From positions 1-64,000 of the forward strand of contig NZ_KB895461.1 in assembly GCF_000374865.1 (NCBI RefSeq): a stretch of DNA of 64,000 nt. The letters are read 5' to 3'. The position numbers and the translations under genes are program-made. Positions 56,649-64,000 of the stretch are shown here, one piece after another. The DNA comes from Arthrobacter sp. 135MFCol5.1 (GTDB lineage: Bacteria > Actinomycetota > Actinomycetes > Actinomycetales > Micrococcaceae). A model generated the notes under the pieces. The model was given only the letters and a program-made list of their open reading frames with translations, was not told the DNA's origin and ran no database searches. The stretch's first letter is position 1. Each line of letters starts with the position of its first letter.

Positions 56649-58331
56649 GTGGCCCATATTGACGTTTCCGGCATCGACTACTTCCTCTCCGACGGCACCC
56701 AGCTCCTGAACGGAGTCACCTTCAAGGTCCCGGACGGTACCAAGACCGCCTTGATCGGGCCCAACGGCACAGGAAAGACCACGCTTTTCCGGATCATCGC
56801 CGGAGACCTGGTCCCGGATGAGGGCGTCATCGGGCGGTCCGGGAACATGGGCATCATGCGCCAGTTCGTGGGGCAGGTCCGTGACGGTTCAACAGTCCGG
56901 GACCTCCTGGTGTCCGCTGCTCCCCCGGCTTTGGCGGCCGCTGCGCGCGAGGTGGATGATGCCGAGCTGGCCATGATGGAGCACGACGACGAGCCCACCC
57001 AGATACGGTACGCCCAGGCCATCGTGGACTGGGGGGACGCCGGAGGCTACGACGTCGAGACCGTCTGGGACGAGGTCTGCATGGCCGCGCTGGGACTGCC
57101 GTTTGACCGCGCACAGCACCGCCCGGCGTCGACCCTTTCCGGCGGCGAGCAGAAACGCCTGGTGCTGGAAGCACTGTTCGCAGGCCCGGACGAGCTCCTC
57201 CTCCTGGACGAGCCGGACAACTACCTTGACGTGCCGGGCAAACGCTGGCTCGAGGAGAAGCTGAACGAGTCAAGGAAGACCGTCTTCTTCATCAGCCACG
57301 ACCGCGAGCTGCTGAACAACGCCGCCGGGCGCATTGTCACCCTGGAGCCGGGGATCAACGGAGCCGCAGCATGGATCCACGGCGGTGGATTCGAATCGTA
57401 CGTGGAGGCCCGCGCGGACCGGAACGCCCGGTTCGAGGAATTGCGGAAGCGCTGGGACGAGGAGCACATCAAGCTCAAGGAACTCGTCAACATGTACAAG
57501 AACAAGGCCGCGTTCCGCTCTGACATGGCCAACCGCTACCACGCCGCCCAGACCCGGCTGGCAAAGTTCCTCGAAGTGGGTCCGCCGGAGGCACTGCCGA
57601 TCGAACAGAACGTCCAGATGCGGCTCAAAGGCGGACGAACCGCCAAGCGCGCCATCGTTGCCGAACGGCTGGAACTGACCGGCCTGATGAAGCCCTTCTC
57701 CACCGAGGTCTGGTTCGGCGACCGGGTCGGCGTGCTCGGCTCCAACGGCTCCGGCAAGAGCCACTTCCTGCGGCTGCTCGCCACCGGCGGCACCGATCCC
57801 GAGCGGGAACACCTGCCGGTCTCCGATGTGGAAATCGCCGAGGTCCCGCACGAAGGGACCGTCAAGCTCGGTGCGCGGATCCGGCCCGGGTTCTTTGCCC
57901 AAACCCATGTCCGGCCGGATCTCCTGGGCAAGACGCTCCTGGAAATCCTGCACCGCGGTGACGAACACCGTTCGGGGCTGGGGCGGGAGGCGGCCGCCGG
58001 CGCCCTGGACGGCTATGGCCTGGCGGGACAGTCCGAGCAAAAGTACGAGTCGCTGTCCGGCGGCCAGCAGGCGCGTTTCCAGATCCTGCTCCTGCAGCTC
58101 AGCGGAGCCACCCTGCTGCTGTTGGACGAGCCAACGGACAACCTGGACCTGCACTCCGCCGAGGCGCTGGAGCGCGCCATTGACCACTTTGAGGGCACGG
58201 TCCTTGCCGTCACCCATGACCGCTGGTTCGCTCGGACGTTCGACCGGTTCCTGGTGTTCGGATCGGACGGGAAGGTGTACGAATCAGCGGAACCGGTCTG
58301 GGACGAACAGCGGGTGGAACGCGCACGCTGA
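56649..58331 (+). CDS. ABC-F family ATPase
   Basis: 560 residues from GTG, 25 bases after the PBP gene. Two ATP-binding cassettes with no membrane part: Walker A GPNGTGKTTLF and GSNGSGKSHFL; signatures LSGGEQKRLVLEAL and LSGGQQARFQILLL; Walker B ELLLLDEPDNYLD and LLLLDEPTDNLDL. The inter-domain linker (KELVNMYKNKAAFRSDMANRY) is where ABC-F proteins reach the ribosome's peptidyl-transferase centre. Members ease translation or protect against antibiotics; which branch this is cannot be told. Confidence 0.9.
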   Translation: MAHIDVSGIDYFLSDGTQLLNGVTFKVPDGTKTALIGPNGTGKTTLFRIIAGDLVPDEGVIGRSGNMGIMRQFVGQVRDGSTVRDLLVSAAPPALAAAAREVDDAELAMMEHDDEPTQIRYAQAIVDWGDAGGYDVETVWDEVCMAALGLPFDRAQHRPASTLSGGEQKRLVLEALFAGPDELLLLDEPDNYLDVPGKRWLEEKLNESRKTVFFISHDRELLNNAAGRIVTLEPGINGAAAWIHGGGFESYVEARADRNARFEELRKRWDEEHIKLKELVNMYKNKAAFRSDMANRYHAAQTRLAKFLEVGPPEALPIEQNVQMRLKGGRTAKRAIVAERLELTGLMKPFSTEVWFGDRVGVLGSNGSGKSHFLRLLATGGTDPEREHLPVSDVEIAEVPHEGTVKLGARIRPGFFAQTHVRPDLLGKTLLEILHRGDEHRSGLGREAAAGALDGYGLAGQSEQKYESLSGGQQARFQILLLQLSGATLLLLDEPTDNLDLHSAEALERAIDHFEGTVLAVTHDRWFARTFDRFLVFGSDGKVYESAEPVWDEQRVERAR

Positions 58332-58358
58332 GAAGTCGGTGAGCAGTCTAATGAGCAA

Positions 58359-58387
58359 ATGATCATCAATTGATAGCATTTGATCAT
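58359..58387. promoter_or_regulatory. Paired TGATCA operator-like sites at the DeoR start
   Basis: TGATCA palindromes are at 58360-58365 and 58381-58386, exactly 21 bp apart (two helical turns), within ATGATCAT and TTGATCAT. CAATTG lies between. The second site covers the start codon. TAGCAT at 58374-58379 fits a -10 element placing transcription start at about the ATG itself. The sites are seen directly; autorepression and a leaderless transcript are inferred. Confidence 0.6.
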
Positions 58388-59159
58388 GAAGACGGATGAG
58401 CGGCACAGGACTATTGCCGAAATCCTCCGGCGGCAGGCCGAGGTGAGCGTCGAAGAACTGATGCTGGCCTGCGATGCTTCCGGGGCCACGATCCGTCGCG
58501 ACCTTGAAGCGCTGGCAGGCAACGGCGTCCTCCGTCGGATCCACGGCGGAGCCAGGAGCCTGATCGGGCAAGGGCAGCACCCAGGGTACGGGCTCCGGGA
58601 GCTGGAGGACCGGGACGCCAAGAGGCGCATCGCCGCCGCCGTCGCCGGGCTGCTGCTGGAACGCGAACATGTGTGGCTGGACAGCGGGAGCACGGCAACC
58701 GAGGTGGCCCGTGCCGTGACCGGCCGGGAACTGACCTTGATGCCGATGTCCCTGCCCGGACTCAATGCGGCCGCCGGCGGGGACACTGCCGCAGGCTCCC
58801 GGCCTGCACTGTTGCTGCCAGGAGGGAGCCTGGTGCCCGGTGAGCTCTGTTTCCGCGGACCCCTGGCGGAGTCCAACATCAGGTCGTTGCGTTTTGATAC
58901 CGCCGTGCTCACCCCCTGTGCCGTTGACTTTACTGACGGCCTCCTGGCCCACGACCTGGACGATGCCGCGGTCAAGAGGGCCGGCCTGGACGCGTCGGCG
59001 CGGGTGGTGGTTGCCGCATCGGCGGCTAAATGGCAGGCGCACGCGAGGGTCCTTATCGGCGGCCTGGACCGGGTTGACGTGATTGTCACCGACCGGAAAT
59101 TCAGTGGCCAGGAACAAGCCCAACTCGACCAATACTCTGTGGAAGTAGTGAACGTATGA
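58386..59159 (+). CDS. DeoR/GlpR-family transcriptional regulator
   Basis: 257 residues. The N-terminal winged helix-turn-helix is typical (ERHRTIAEILRRQAEVSVEELM, SGATIRRDLEALAGNGVLRR). The C-terminal DeoRC sugar-phosphate sensor has DSGSTATEVARAV and a Lys-containing motif AVKRAGLDASARVVV. No Shine-Dalgarno precedes the ATG, so a leaderless transcript or a TTG at 58380 are options. The stop overlaps the MFS start (ATGA), so it most likely controls that exporter or importer. Confidence 0.9.
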   Translation: MKTDERHRTIAEILRRQAEVSVEELMLACDASGATIRRDLEALAGNGVLRRIHGGARSLIGQGQHPGYGLRELEDRDAKRRIAAAVAGLLLEREHVWLDSGSTATEVARAVTGRELTLMPMSLPGLNAAAGGDTAAGSRPALLLPGGSLVPGELCFRGPLAESNIRSLRFDTAVLTPCAVDFTDGLLAHDLDDAAVKRAGLDASARVVVAASAAKWQAHARVLIGGLDRVDVIVTDRKFSGQEQAQLDQYSVEVVNV

Positions 59160-60364
59160 GCACCAACGCCGGCACCGAACAGCACGTTGGACTGAAAGCG
59201 GCGGCCGCGGCCACGTTCGTGGTCTTTGGCATTAATGGACTGGTGTTCGCCAGCTGGGCTGCACGGATCCCGGCCGTCACGCAGACGCTGCACATCACCT
59301 CCGGCCAGATGGGCACGCTGCTGCTCTGCACGGCCGTCGGGTCGCTTTTGGCGCTCCCCACAGCGGGCATGGTGGTAGGCCGGATCGGAACGGCGAACAC
59401 GGTCCGCTTCGCCGGCCTGCTGGCGGCCGCCGCGGGCATCGGCATCGCCCTGGCGCTCTCGGCCACCTCCATACCCGGAACCGCGGTCTCGCTGTTCTTC
59501 TTCGGAATCGGTATCGGCCTGTGGGATGTTGCGCAAAACATCGAAGGCGCGGACGTAGAACACAAACTCCGCCGGACTGTCATGCCGCAATTCCACGCTG
59601 CCTTCAGCGGTGGTGCGTTCGTAGGCGCACTGGTTGGCGCCGGCCTGTCCAGCCTGGGCGTGGACCTTCCCCTGCACCTGATGGTCATTGCCGGTGTGGT
59701 GGTGCTGGTGGCCCTGACCGCGCCGCGCTTCTTCCTCCCCCACATTTCCACGGCAGCCACGCCCGGGGAACCCGAACCTGCCAAGGGCCCCTCGGCATGG
59801 CGGGACAGCAGGACGTTGCTGATCGGCGTCGTGGTCCTGGGAGCCACCCTCACCGAGGGGGCCGGCAACGATTGGATCGCCAAAGCCTCCGTGGACGGCC
59901 TGGCCACCTCGGAGTCCACGGGCGCACTCATGTTTGCCCTCTTTGTCCTTGCCATGACAGCAATGCGCTTCCTCGGCGGCCGGGTGATCGACAAGTACGG
60001 CCGGGTGGCCGTGCTGCGGGCCAGCATGGCGGCCGCAGCCGCCGGGCTGGGCCTTTTCGTCCTGGCGCCGAACATCTGGCTGGCCGGTATCGGTGCGGCA
60101 CTGTGGGGCGTCGGCGCAGCGCTGGCTTTCCCGATGGGGATGTCAGCAGCCTCCGACGACCCCAGGCATTCGGCAGCACGCGTATCCGTTGTATCCACTT
60201 TGGGTTATATATCGTTCCTGGCCGGCCCGCCGCTGCTCGGGTACCTCGGCGACCTCACCGGCATCCACACCGCGCTGCTGGCGATCATGGCACCGATCCT
60301 CGTGGCACTGCTGCTGGCCGGTGCCGCCAGGCCCCTGCGGCTGGAGGACACCAAGGAGCCCTGA
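59156..60364 (+). CDS. MFS transporter
   Basis: 402 residues, twelve membrane helices in two six-helix halves separated by a loop at ~200-215 (STAATPGEPEPAKGPSAW). The first half starts AAAAATFVVFGINGLVFASWAARIP, and GMVVGRIGT and GGRVIDKYGR are the conserved MFS loops between helices 2-3 and 8-9. It resembles FucP-like or drug/sugar MFS members. The substrate is unknown; pairing with a DeoR regulator favours a sugar or sugar-derived ligand. Confidence 0.88.
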   Translation: MSTNAGTEQHVGLKAAAAATFVVFGINGLVFASWAARIPAVTQTLHITSGQMGTLLLCTAVGSLLALPTAGMVVGRIGTANTVRFAGLLAAAAGIGIALALSATSIPGTAVSLFFFGIGIGLWDVAQNIEGADVEHKLRRTVMPQFHAAFSGGAFVGALVGAGLSSLGVDLPLHLMVIAGVVVLVALTAPRFFLPHISTAATPGEPEPAKGPSAWRDSRTLLIGVVVLGATLTEGAGNDWIAKASVDGLATSESTGALMFALFVLAMTAMRFLGGRVIDKYGRVAVLRASMAAAAAGLGLFVLAPNIWLAGIGAALWGVGAALAFPMGMSAASDDPRHSAARVSVVSTLGYISFLAGPPLLGYLGDLTGIHTALLAIMAPILVALLLAGAARPLRLEDTKEP

Positions 60365-60437
60365 CAGGATCCGGGGCCGCCGCGCAGGCAAGGGCGTGGA
60401 ACCGAATGCTAAAGCGGCAGGGGTTTAGGGTGATCAC

Positions 60438-61934
60438 ATGCAAAGCACCAGGCACCGCCGGCGGAGTTGGCCCAGCCGCATCGACAGATTCCTTCTCCAG
60501 CATGTTTCTAACCTTCCCGGCGGCAGCCACGACGTGTTCTTCCGACGGCTCTCGGCCTCAGCGAACCAGGGAAAGCTCTGGATCGGTATCGCAGCCGTCC
60601 TTGCGCTGTTCCCCGGCAAATCCCGGCGCGCTGCCGTCCACGGGCTGATCGCCCAGGGCGTCGCCTCGGCCGTTACGAACATGGTGTTCAAGACCCTGCT
60701 CCCCCGGACCCGGCCGAAGCCGGAAAATCTCCCGGTGTTCCGCTTCGTCCACCCCCAGCCCCAGAGTTCCTCCATGCCTTCGGGGCATTCAGCGTCCGCC
60801 GTCGCCTTCGCGGTGGGCGCCGGCCTGGTCCAGCCCGCCCTTGGCGCTGCCTTGGCGCCCGCGGCCCTTGGTGTGGCCTACTCGAGGGTCCACACCGGTG
60901 CGCACTGGCCTTCGGACGTCATCTTCGGTTCGGCCCTCGGTGCGGGCGCCGCCCTGGTGACCCGGCACTGGTGGCCGGTCCGGCCGCCCATTCCGCAGAC
61001 GGCCCGGACGTGGACCGAGGCTCCTGGGCTGCCCGGTGGGGAAGGCCTCAGCATCGTGGTCAACACCCTGGGTGGATCCTTCAAGGTGGAAACGGCCGCC
61101 GCCCTCAAAGATGTATTCCCTAAGGCACATATAAACGTCGTGCAGCCGGACGATGACCTCGTGCAGCAGATCAACGCGACCGCGGACGTCCCCGGGACCC
61201 TTGCCCTGGGTGTGTGGGGCGGCGACGGAACCGTCGGCGCCGCGGCTGCTGCCGCCGTCGACCGCTCCCTGCCCCTGCTGGTTCTGCCCGGGGGAACCCT
61301 CAACCACTTTGCGCGGGACGCGGGGATCGGAAACCTCAAGGACGCCGTGAAAGCGGCGACCAAGGGTGAGGCCGCACTGGCGGACATCGGCCTGGTGACC
61401 GCGGAGCGTGGCCTCGCGGGCCATCCCGAAGTGTCCGAGCTGGTCATGCTCAACACGTCCAGTGTGGGCCTCTATCCCAATCTCGTACGTCGCCGGGAGC
61501 ACCTGCAACCCGCGCTTGGAAAGCCGCTGGCCGGCGTCGTGGCCATGTTCCGCACGTTCGCCGCGGGAACCCCCATCACTCTTTCCGTCGACGGTGTCCG
61601 GCACAAGGTGTGGATCGCCTACCTTGGACGGGGCCGCTACTACCCCCGGGACCACGCGCCGCTCATCCGGCCCGTCATGGACGACGGCGTACTGGACGTC
61701 AGGCTGATCACCGCCGACGAGTCGTTCGCCCGCGTGCGGCTGCTCTGGGCCGTCCTGACCGGAACGGTGGCAAGTTCCAGGATCACGCACCTGCGCGAGG
61801 CCTCCACGGTCACCATTGATGCCGACGGCGCACCCATGGCCCTTGCCGTGGACGGTGAGGCACTGGCCGGAGTGCGCCGGGTCGCTTATTCAGTGCGGCG
61901 CAACGCGCTGACGTACTACTCCCCACGCCCCTGA
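60438..61934 (+). CDS. PAP2 phosphatase fused to diacylglycerol-kinase-like domain
   Basis: 498 residues. Residues ~20-185 are a PAP2 lipid phosphatase: motif 1 KTLLPRTRP, motif 2 PSGHSASAV, and motif 3 SRVHTGAHWPSDV, with membrane helices between. Residues ~200-495 are a lipid-kinase (DAGK/LCB5) domain with VVNTLGGS, the nucleotide motif GGDGTVGAAA and LPGGTLNHFARD. The pairing in one chain suggests recycling of a lipid such as undecaprenyl-phosphate or diacylglycerol, but the direction is not known. It has no coupled neighbour and lies upstream of the ABC exporter leader. Confidence 0.92.
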   Translation: MQSTRHRRRSWPSRIDRFLLQHVSNLPGGSHDVFFRRLSASANQGKLWIGIAAVLALFPGKSRRAAVHGLIAQGVASAVTNMVFKTLLPRTRPKPENLPVFRFVHPQPQSSSMPSGHSASAVAFAVGAGLVQPALGAALAPAALGVAYSRVHTGAHWPSDVIFGSALGAGAALVTRHWWPVRPPIPQTARTWTEAPGLPGGEGLSIVVNTLGGSFKVETAAALKDVFPKAHINVVQPDDDLVQQINATADVPGTLALGVWGGDGTVGAAAAAAVDRSLPLLVLPGGTLNHFARDAGIGNLKDAVKAATKGEAALADIGLVTAERGLAGHPEVSELVMLNTSSVGLYPNLVRRREHLQPALGKPLAGVVAMFRTFAAGTPITLSVDGVRHKVWIAYLGRGRYYPRDHAPLIRPVMDDGVLDVRLITADESFARVRLLWAVLTGTVASSRITHLREASTVTIDADGAPMALAVDGEALAGVRRVAYSVRRNALTYYSPRP

Positions 61935-61960
61935 ACAGGGAAGGCTTTGGTCCGGAGCAA

Positions 61961-61988
61961 CCCTGATTCTCCCCTGAATCATCCCTGA
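61961..61988. promoter_or_regulatory. Three CCCTGA direct repeats with exact 11-bp period
   Basis: CCCTGA occurs at 61961, 61972 and 61983, exactly 11 bp apart, just before the ABC-exporter promoter region; a fourth copy at 61929 overlaps the stop of the PAP2-kinase gene. Repeats in one helical phase suggest a response-regulator binding array for the ABC operon. The positions are observed; the role is inferred. Confidence 0.5.
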
Positions 61989-62083
61989 GCAGGGCGAAAT
62001 GCGGCGGTGGCCCCGTTAGCGTAGGGAGTGAACTCCCACAGAACGCCATCTGCAGCCACGCGCTGCCGTCAAAAGGAAAATTC

Positions 62084-63007
62084 ATGATCGAGGCAAACGG
62101 GCTGACAAAGGTGTACGGGGCGAAGACCGCCGTGGCCGGTGTCAGCTTCACCGTCAGGGCAGGGCAAGTCACAGGATTCCTGGGCCCGAACGGGGCAGGA
62201 AAGTCCACCACGATGCGCATGATCATGGGACTGGACCGGCCGACATCGGGATCGGTCACAGTGAACGGCCTCCCCTACGTCAAGCACACGGCTCCGCTGC
62301 GGCAGGTGGGCGCCCTGCTGGATGCGAAAGCGGTCCATACCAGCCGCAGCGCGTACAACCACCTGCTGGCCATGGCCGCCACACACGGTATTCCCAAATG
62401 CCGGGTGCACGAAGTGATCGAGATGACCGGCCTCGACGCGGTGGCGCGAAAGAAAGCCGGCGGCTTCTCACTGGGCATGGGCCAGCGGCTGGGCATCGCT
62501 GCGGCGTTGCTCGGCGACCCGCAGACCTTGATCCTGGACGAACCCGTCAACGGGCTGGACCCGGAAGGCGTGGTCTGGGTGCGGAACCTGGTCCGTTACC
62601 TCGCCGGGCAGGGACGCACCGTGTTCCTCTCCAGCCACCTCATGAGCGAGATGGCCCAGACCGCCGACCACCTCATCGTCATCGGCCGCGGCCGGGTGAT
62701 CGCCGATGCGCCCATCCGCGACATCATTACCGGCAAGGGCCAGGCCCGCGTCCGCGTCCGCACGGACCAGCCGGACCGGCTGCGGCAGCTGCTGGCCGGC
62801 CGCGGCGCCTCGATCGAGGTCCCGGAACGGGAAATGCTGGAAGTGACCGGCCTCGAACCGAAGGCAATCGCCGCGGCAGCCCTGGAAAACCAGGTCATGG
62901 TCTATGAACTCACCCCCCTGACGGCCAGCCTCGAGGAAGCGTACATGGAACTGACCAAAGACGACGTCGAATACCACTCCCTGCCCGCCGCGGAGGTAAG
63001 CAAATAA
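62084..63007 (+). CDS. ABC-2 type exporter, ATP-binding subunit
   Basis: 307 residues. A single ABC domain with Walker A GPNGAGKSTTMRMI, signature SLGMGQRLGIAAAL (variant of LSGGQ), Walker B LILDEPVNGLDPEG and the downstream SSHLMSEMAQTADH. A ~90-residue C-terminal extension ends in AEVSK. The start ATG follows GGAAAATTC. Pairs with the permease that follows by one-base overlap; such two-gene exporters serve antibiotics, lantibiotics or lipids. The substrate is unknown. Confidence 0.93.
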   Translation: MIEANGLTKVYGAKTAVAGVSFTVRAGQVTGFLGPNGAGKSTTMRMIMGLDRPTSGSVTVNGLPYVKHTAPLRQVGALLDAKAVHTSRSAYNHLLAMAATHGIPKCRVHEVIEMTGLDAVARKKAGGFSLGMGQRLGIAAALLGDPQTLILDEPVNGLDPEGVVWVRNLVRYLAGQGRTVFLSSHLMSEMAQTADHLIVIGRGRVIADAPIRDIITGKGQARVRVRTDQPDRLRQLLAGRGASIEVPEREMLEVTGLEPKAIAAAALENQVMVYELTPLTASLEEAYMELTKDDVEYHSLPAAEVSK

Positions 63008-63897
63008 TGAGCGCCATGACCACAGAATCCACGGCTTCGCCCGAACCGGCATCATCGTCCGCAGGCCACAGCCACGGCCACGGAGGGTCCCTGCCGGGCC
63101 CCACGTTCTTTCGGGTGCTCAACTCGGAACTCATCAAGTTCCGGAGCCTGCTCTCAACGCTGATCCTGCTCGCCGCCACGGCGGTTGTGATGGTGGGCTT
63201 TGGTGCGCTGTCCGCATGGGGCACCGGCCAGTTCGCCAACGCGGCATCGCGGGATCCGCAGGCGGCCGTGCGGGCGGCCTCCCAAGGCGGGGACCTCGCG
63301 ATCAGCGTGCCCACCTCGGGGATCGCCTTCGCCCAGCTGATCCTTGGGTCCCTGGGCGTGCTCTTGATGAGCTCGGAATTCACCACCGGCATGGCGCGGT
63401 CCACGTTCGCGGCAGTGCCCAAGAGGCTGCCTGCGTTCACTGCCAAACTGGTGGTGGTCATGGTGGTCTCCTTCGCGGTCACGGCCCTCTCCACCTGGGT
63501 GGCCGGACTGGTGGCGGTTCCCATCCTGGACAACTACGGACTGAAGCTGGACCTGGCAAGTTCCGAATCCGTGAAACTGCTCCTGGTCAACAGCATCTAC
63601 GTTGCAGCCGTGGCCGCGATCGGCATGGCCCTGGGCACGCTGCTTCGGAACTCGGCCGGCGGCATCATGAGCCTGGTGGGCATCTTCTTCGTGGCACCCA
63701 TCGCTTTCCAGCTCATTCCCGGCGACTTCTTCAAGGAGGCCCGGAAATACCTGCCCGGCAACACGGTTGAGCCGCTGACCGCCGCCCAGCACGTGCCGGA
63801 CACCCTCGAAACGTGGCAGGCGGCCTTGGTCCTGGGCGCCTGGGTGGTGATCCCCGTGCTGATCGCCGCCGTCCTGCTGAAGCGCCGGGACGTGTAG
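63007..63897 (+). CDS. ABC-2 type exporter, permease subunit
   Basis: 296 residues, ATG sharing a base with the ATPase stop. An N-terminal His/Ser/Gly-rich cytoplasmic segment (SSAGHSHGHGGSLPG) is followed by six membrane helices: STLILLAATAVVMVGFGAL, then LILGSLGVLLMSSEFTTGMA, VVVMVVSFAVTALSTWVAGLV, further helices near ~200 and ~225, and the last near the C-terminus (LVLGAWVVIPVLIAAVLLKRRD). The layout matches the ABC-2 permease that dimerises with the ATPase. The His-rich region is notable but of unknown use. Confidence 0.9.
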   Translation: MSAMTTESTASPEPASSSAGHSHGHGGSLPGPTFFRVLNSELIKFRSLLSTLILLAATAVVMVGFGALSAWGTGQFANAASRDPQAAVRAASQGGDLAISVPTSGIAFAQLILGSLGVLLMSSEFTTGMARSTFAAVPKRLPAFTAKLVVVMVVSFAVTALSTWVAGLVAVPILDNYGLKLDLASSESVKLLLVNSIYVAAVAAIGMALGTLLRNSAGGIMSLVGIFFVAPIAFQLIPGDFFKEARKYLPGNTVEPLTAAQHVPDTLETWQAALVLGAWVVIPVLIAAVLLKRRDV

Positions 63898-64000
63898 GAG
63901 GGATATCCTGCGCCGGTGGCCGGCGCGTGGTTTCCGGCACATTACAAAAGTGCCTGGTGGGAAACATTATTTGCCCATCATGGTTCCTGCTTGGAGTGCC

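Overview
The window is the replication-origin neighbourhood of a high-GC actinobacterium, most likely an Arthrobacter or Pseudarthrobacter-type member of the Micrococcaceae. The call rests on the actinobacterial order rnpA-rpmH-dnaA-dnaN-gnd-recF-dciA-gyrB-gyrA-DUF3566-tRNA-Ile-DLW39-tRNA-Ala, on crgA, FhaA/FhaB/PknA/PknB and a class E sortase, and on uniformly GC-rich codon use. No rRNA, CRISPR array, insertion sequence or prophage was seen. It is ordinary chromosome, apart from one gene-poor 4.5 kb stretch at 38.0-42.5 kb.

Layout. 0-1.3 kb: the tail of an enolase-superfamily dehydratase, its GntR/FadR regulator and tRNA-Leu. 1.7-11.1 kb: a tightly coupled operon for growth and division signalling (fhaA, fhaB, PP2C phosphatase, SEDS protein rodA, pbpA, and two PASTA Ser/Thr kinases). 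11.1-13.2 kb: trpG/pabA, a 56-residue membrane protein and a class E sortase on the minus strand, with crgA divergent. 13.2-16.4 kb: a DNA glycosylase, an AhpD-like protein, a rhomboid protease and a cyclophilin, with many DnaA boxes between them. 16.6-19.5 kb: a membrane-anchored Ala-rich protein, a GT2 glycosyltransferase and an EamA transporter. 19.6-31.9 kb: tRNAs, DLW-39, DUF3566, gyrA, gyrB, dciA, recF, gnd, dnaN and dnaA, all on the minus strand. oriC lies on both sides of dnaA. 32.3-38.0 kb: rpmH, rnpA, yidD, yidC, jag/khpB, rsmG, parA and parB on the plus strand. 38.0-42.5 kb: a centromere-like region with seven perfect 14-bp parS sites; an eighth is inside parA. 42.5-48.6 kb: trxA, trxB, a pseudokinase-like membrane protein, murJ and a NUDIX hydrolase on the minus strand. 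48.7-63.9 kb: pcnA, a histidine phosphatase, two tiny ORFs with strong ribosome sites, a GT87 mannosyltransferase-like protein, a phytoene-desaturase-like oxidoreductase, a lipoprotein penicillin-binding protein, an ABC-F ATPase, a DeoR regulator with an MFS transporter, a PAP2-diacylglycerol kinase fusion and an ABC-2 exporter.

The genes fit together. PASTA kinases sense the wall and a PP2C phosphatase opposes them. Their FHA readers and the MurJ-partner pseudokinase tie signalling to lipid II flipping, RodA/PbpA polymerisation and CrgA-dependent septation. Around this, DnaA, DnaN, DciA and gyrase handle replication, and ParA/ParB/parS handle origin segregation. Points most worth a second look: the parS field where mycobacteria carry cwlM; DnaA-box clusters far from dnaA; MviN split into two genes; a Tag glycosylase that appears to lack most of its zinc ligands and may start at CTG; two unrecognised short ORFs; and two possible operator arrays with 11-bp and 21-bp periods.
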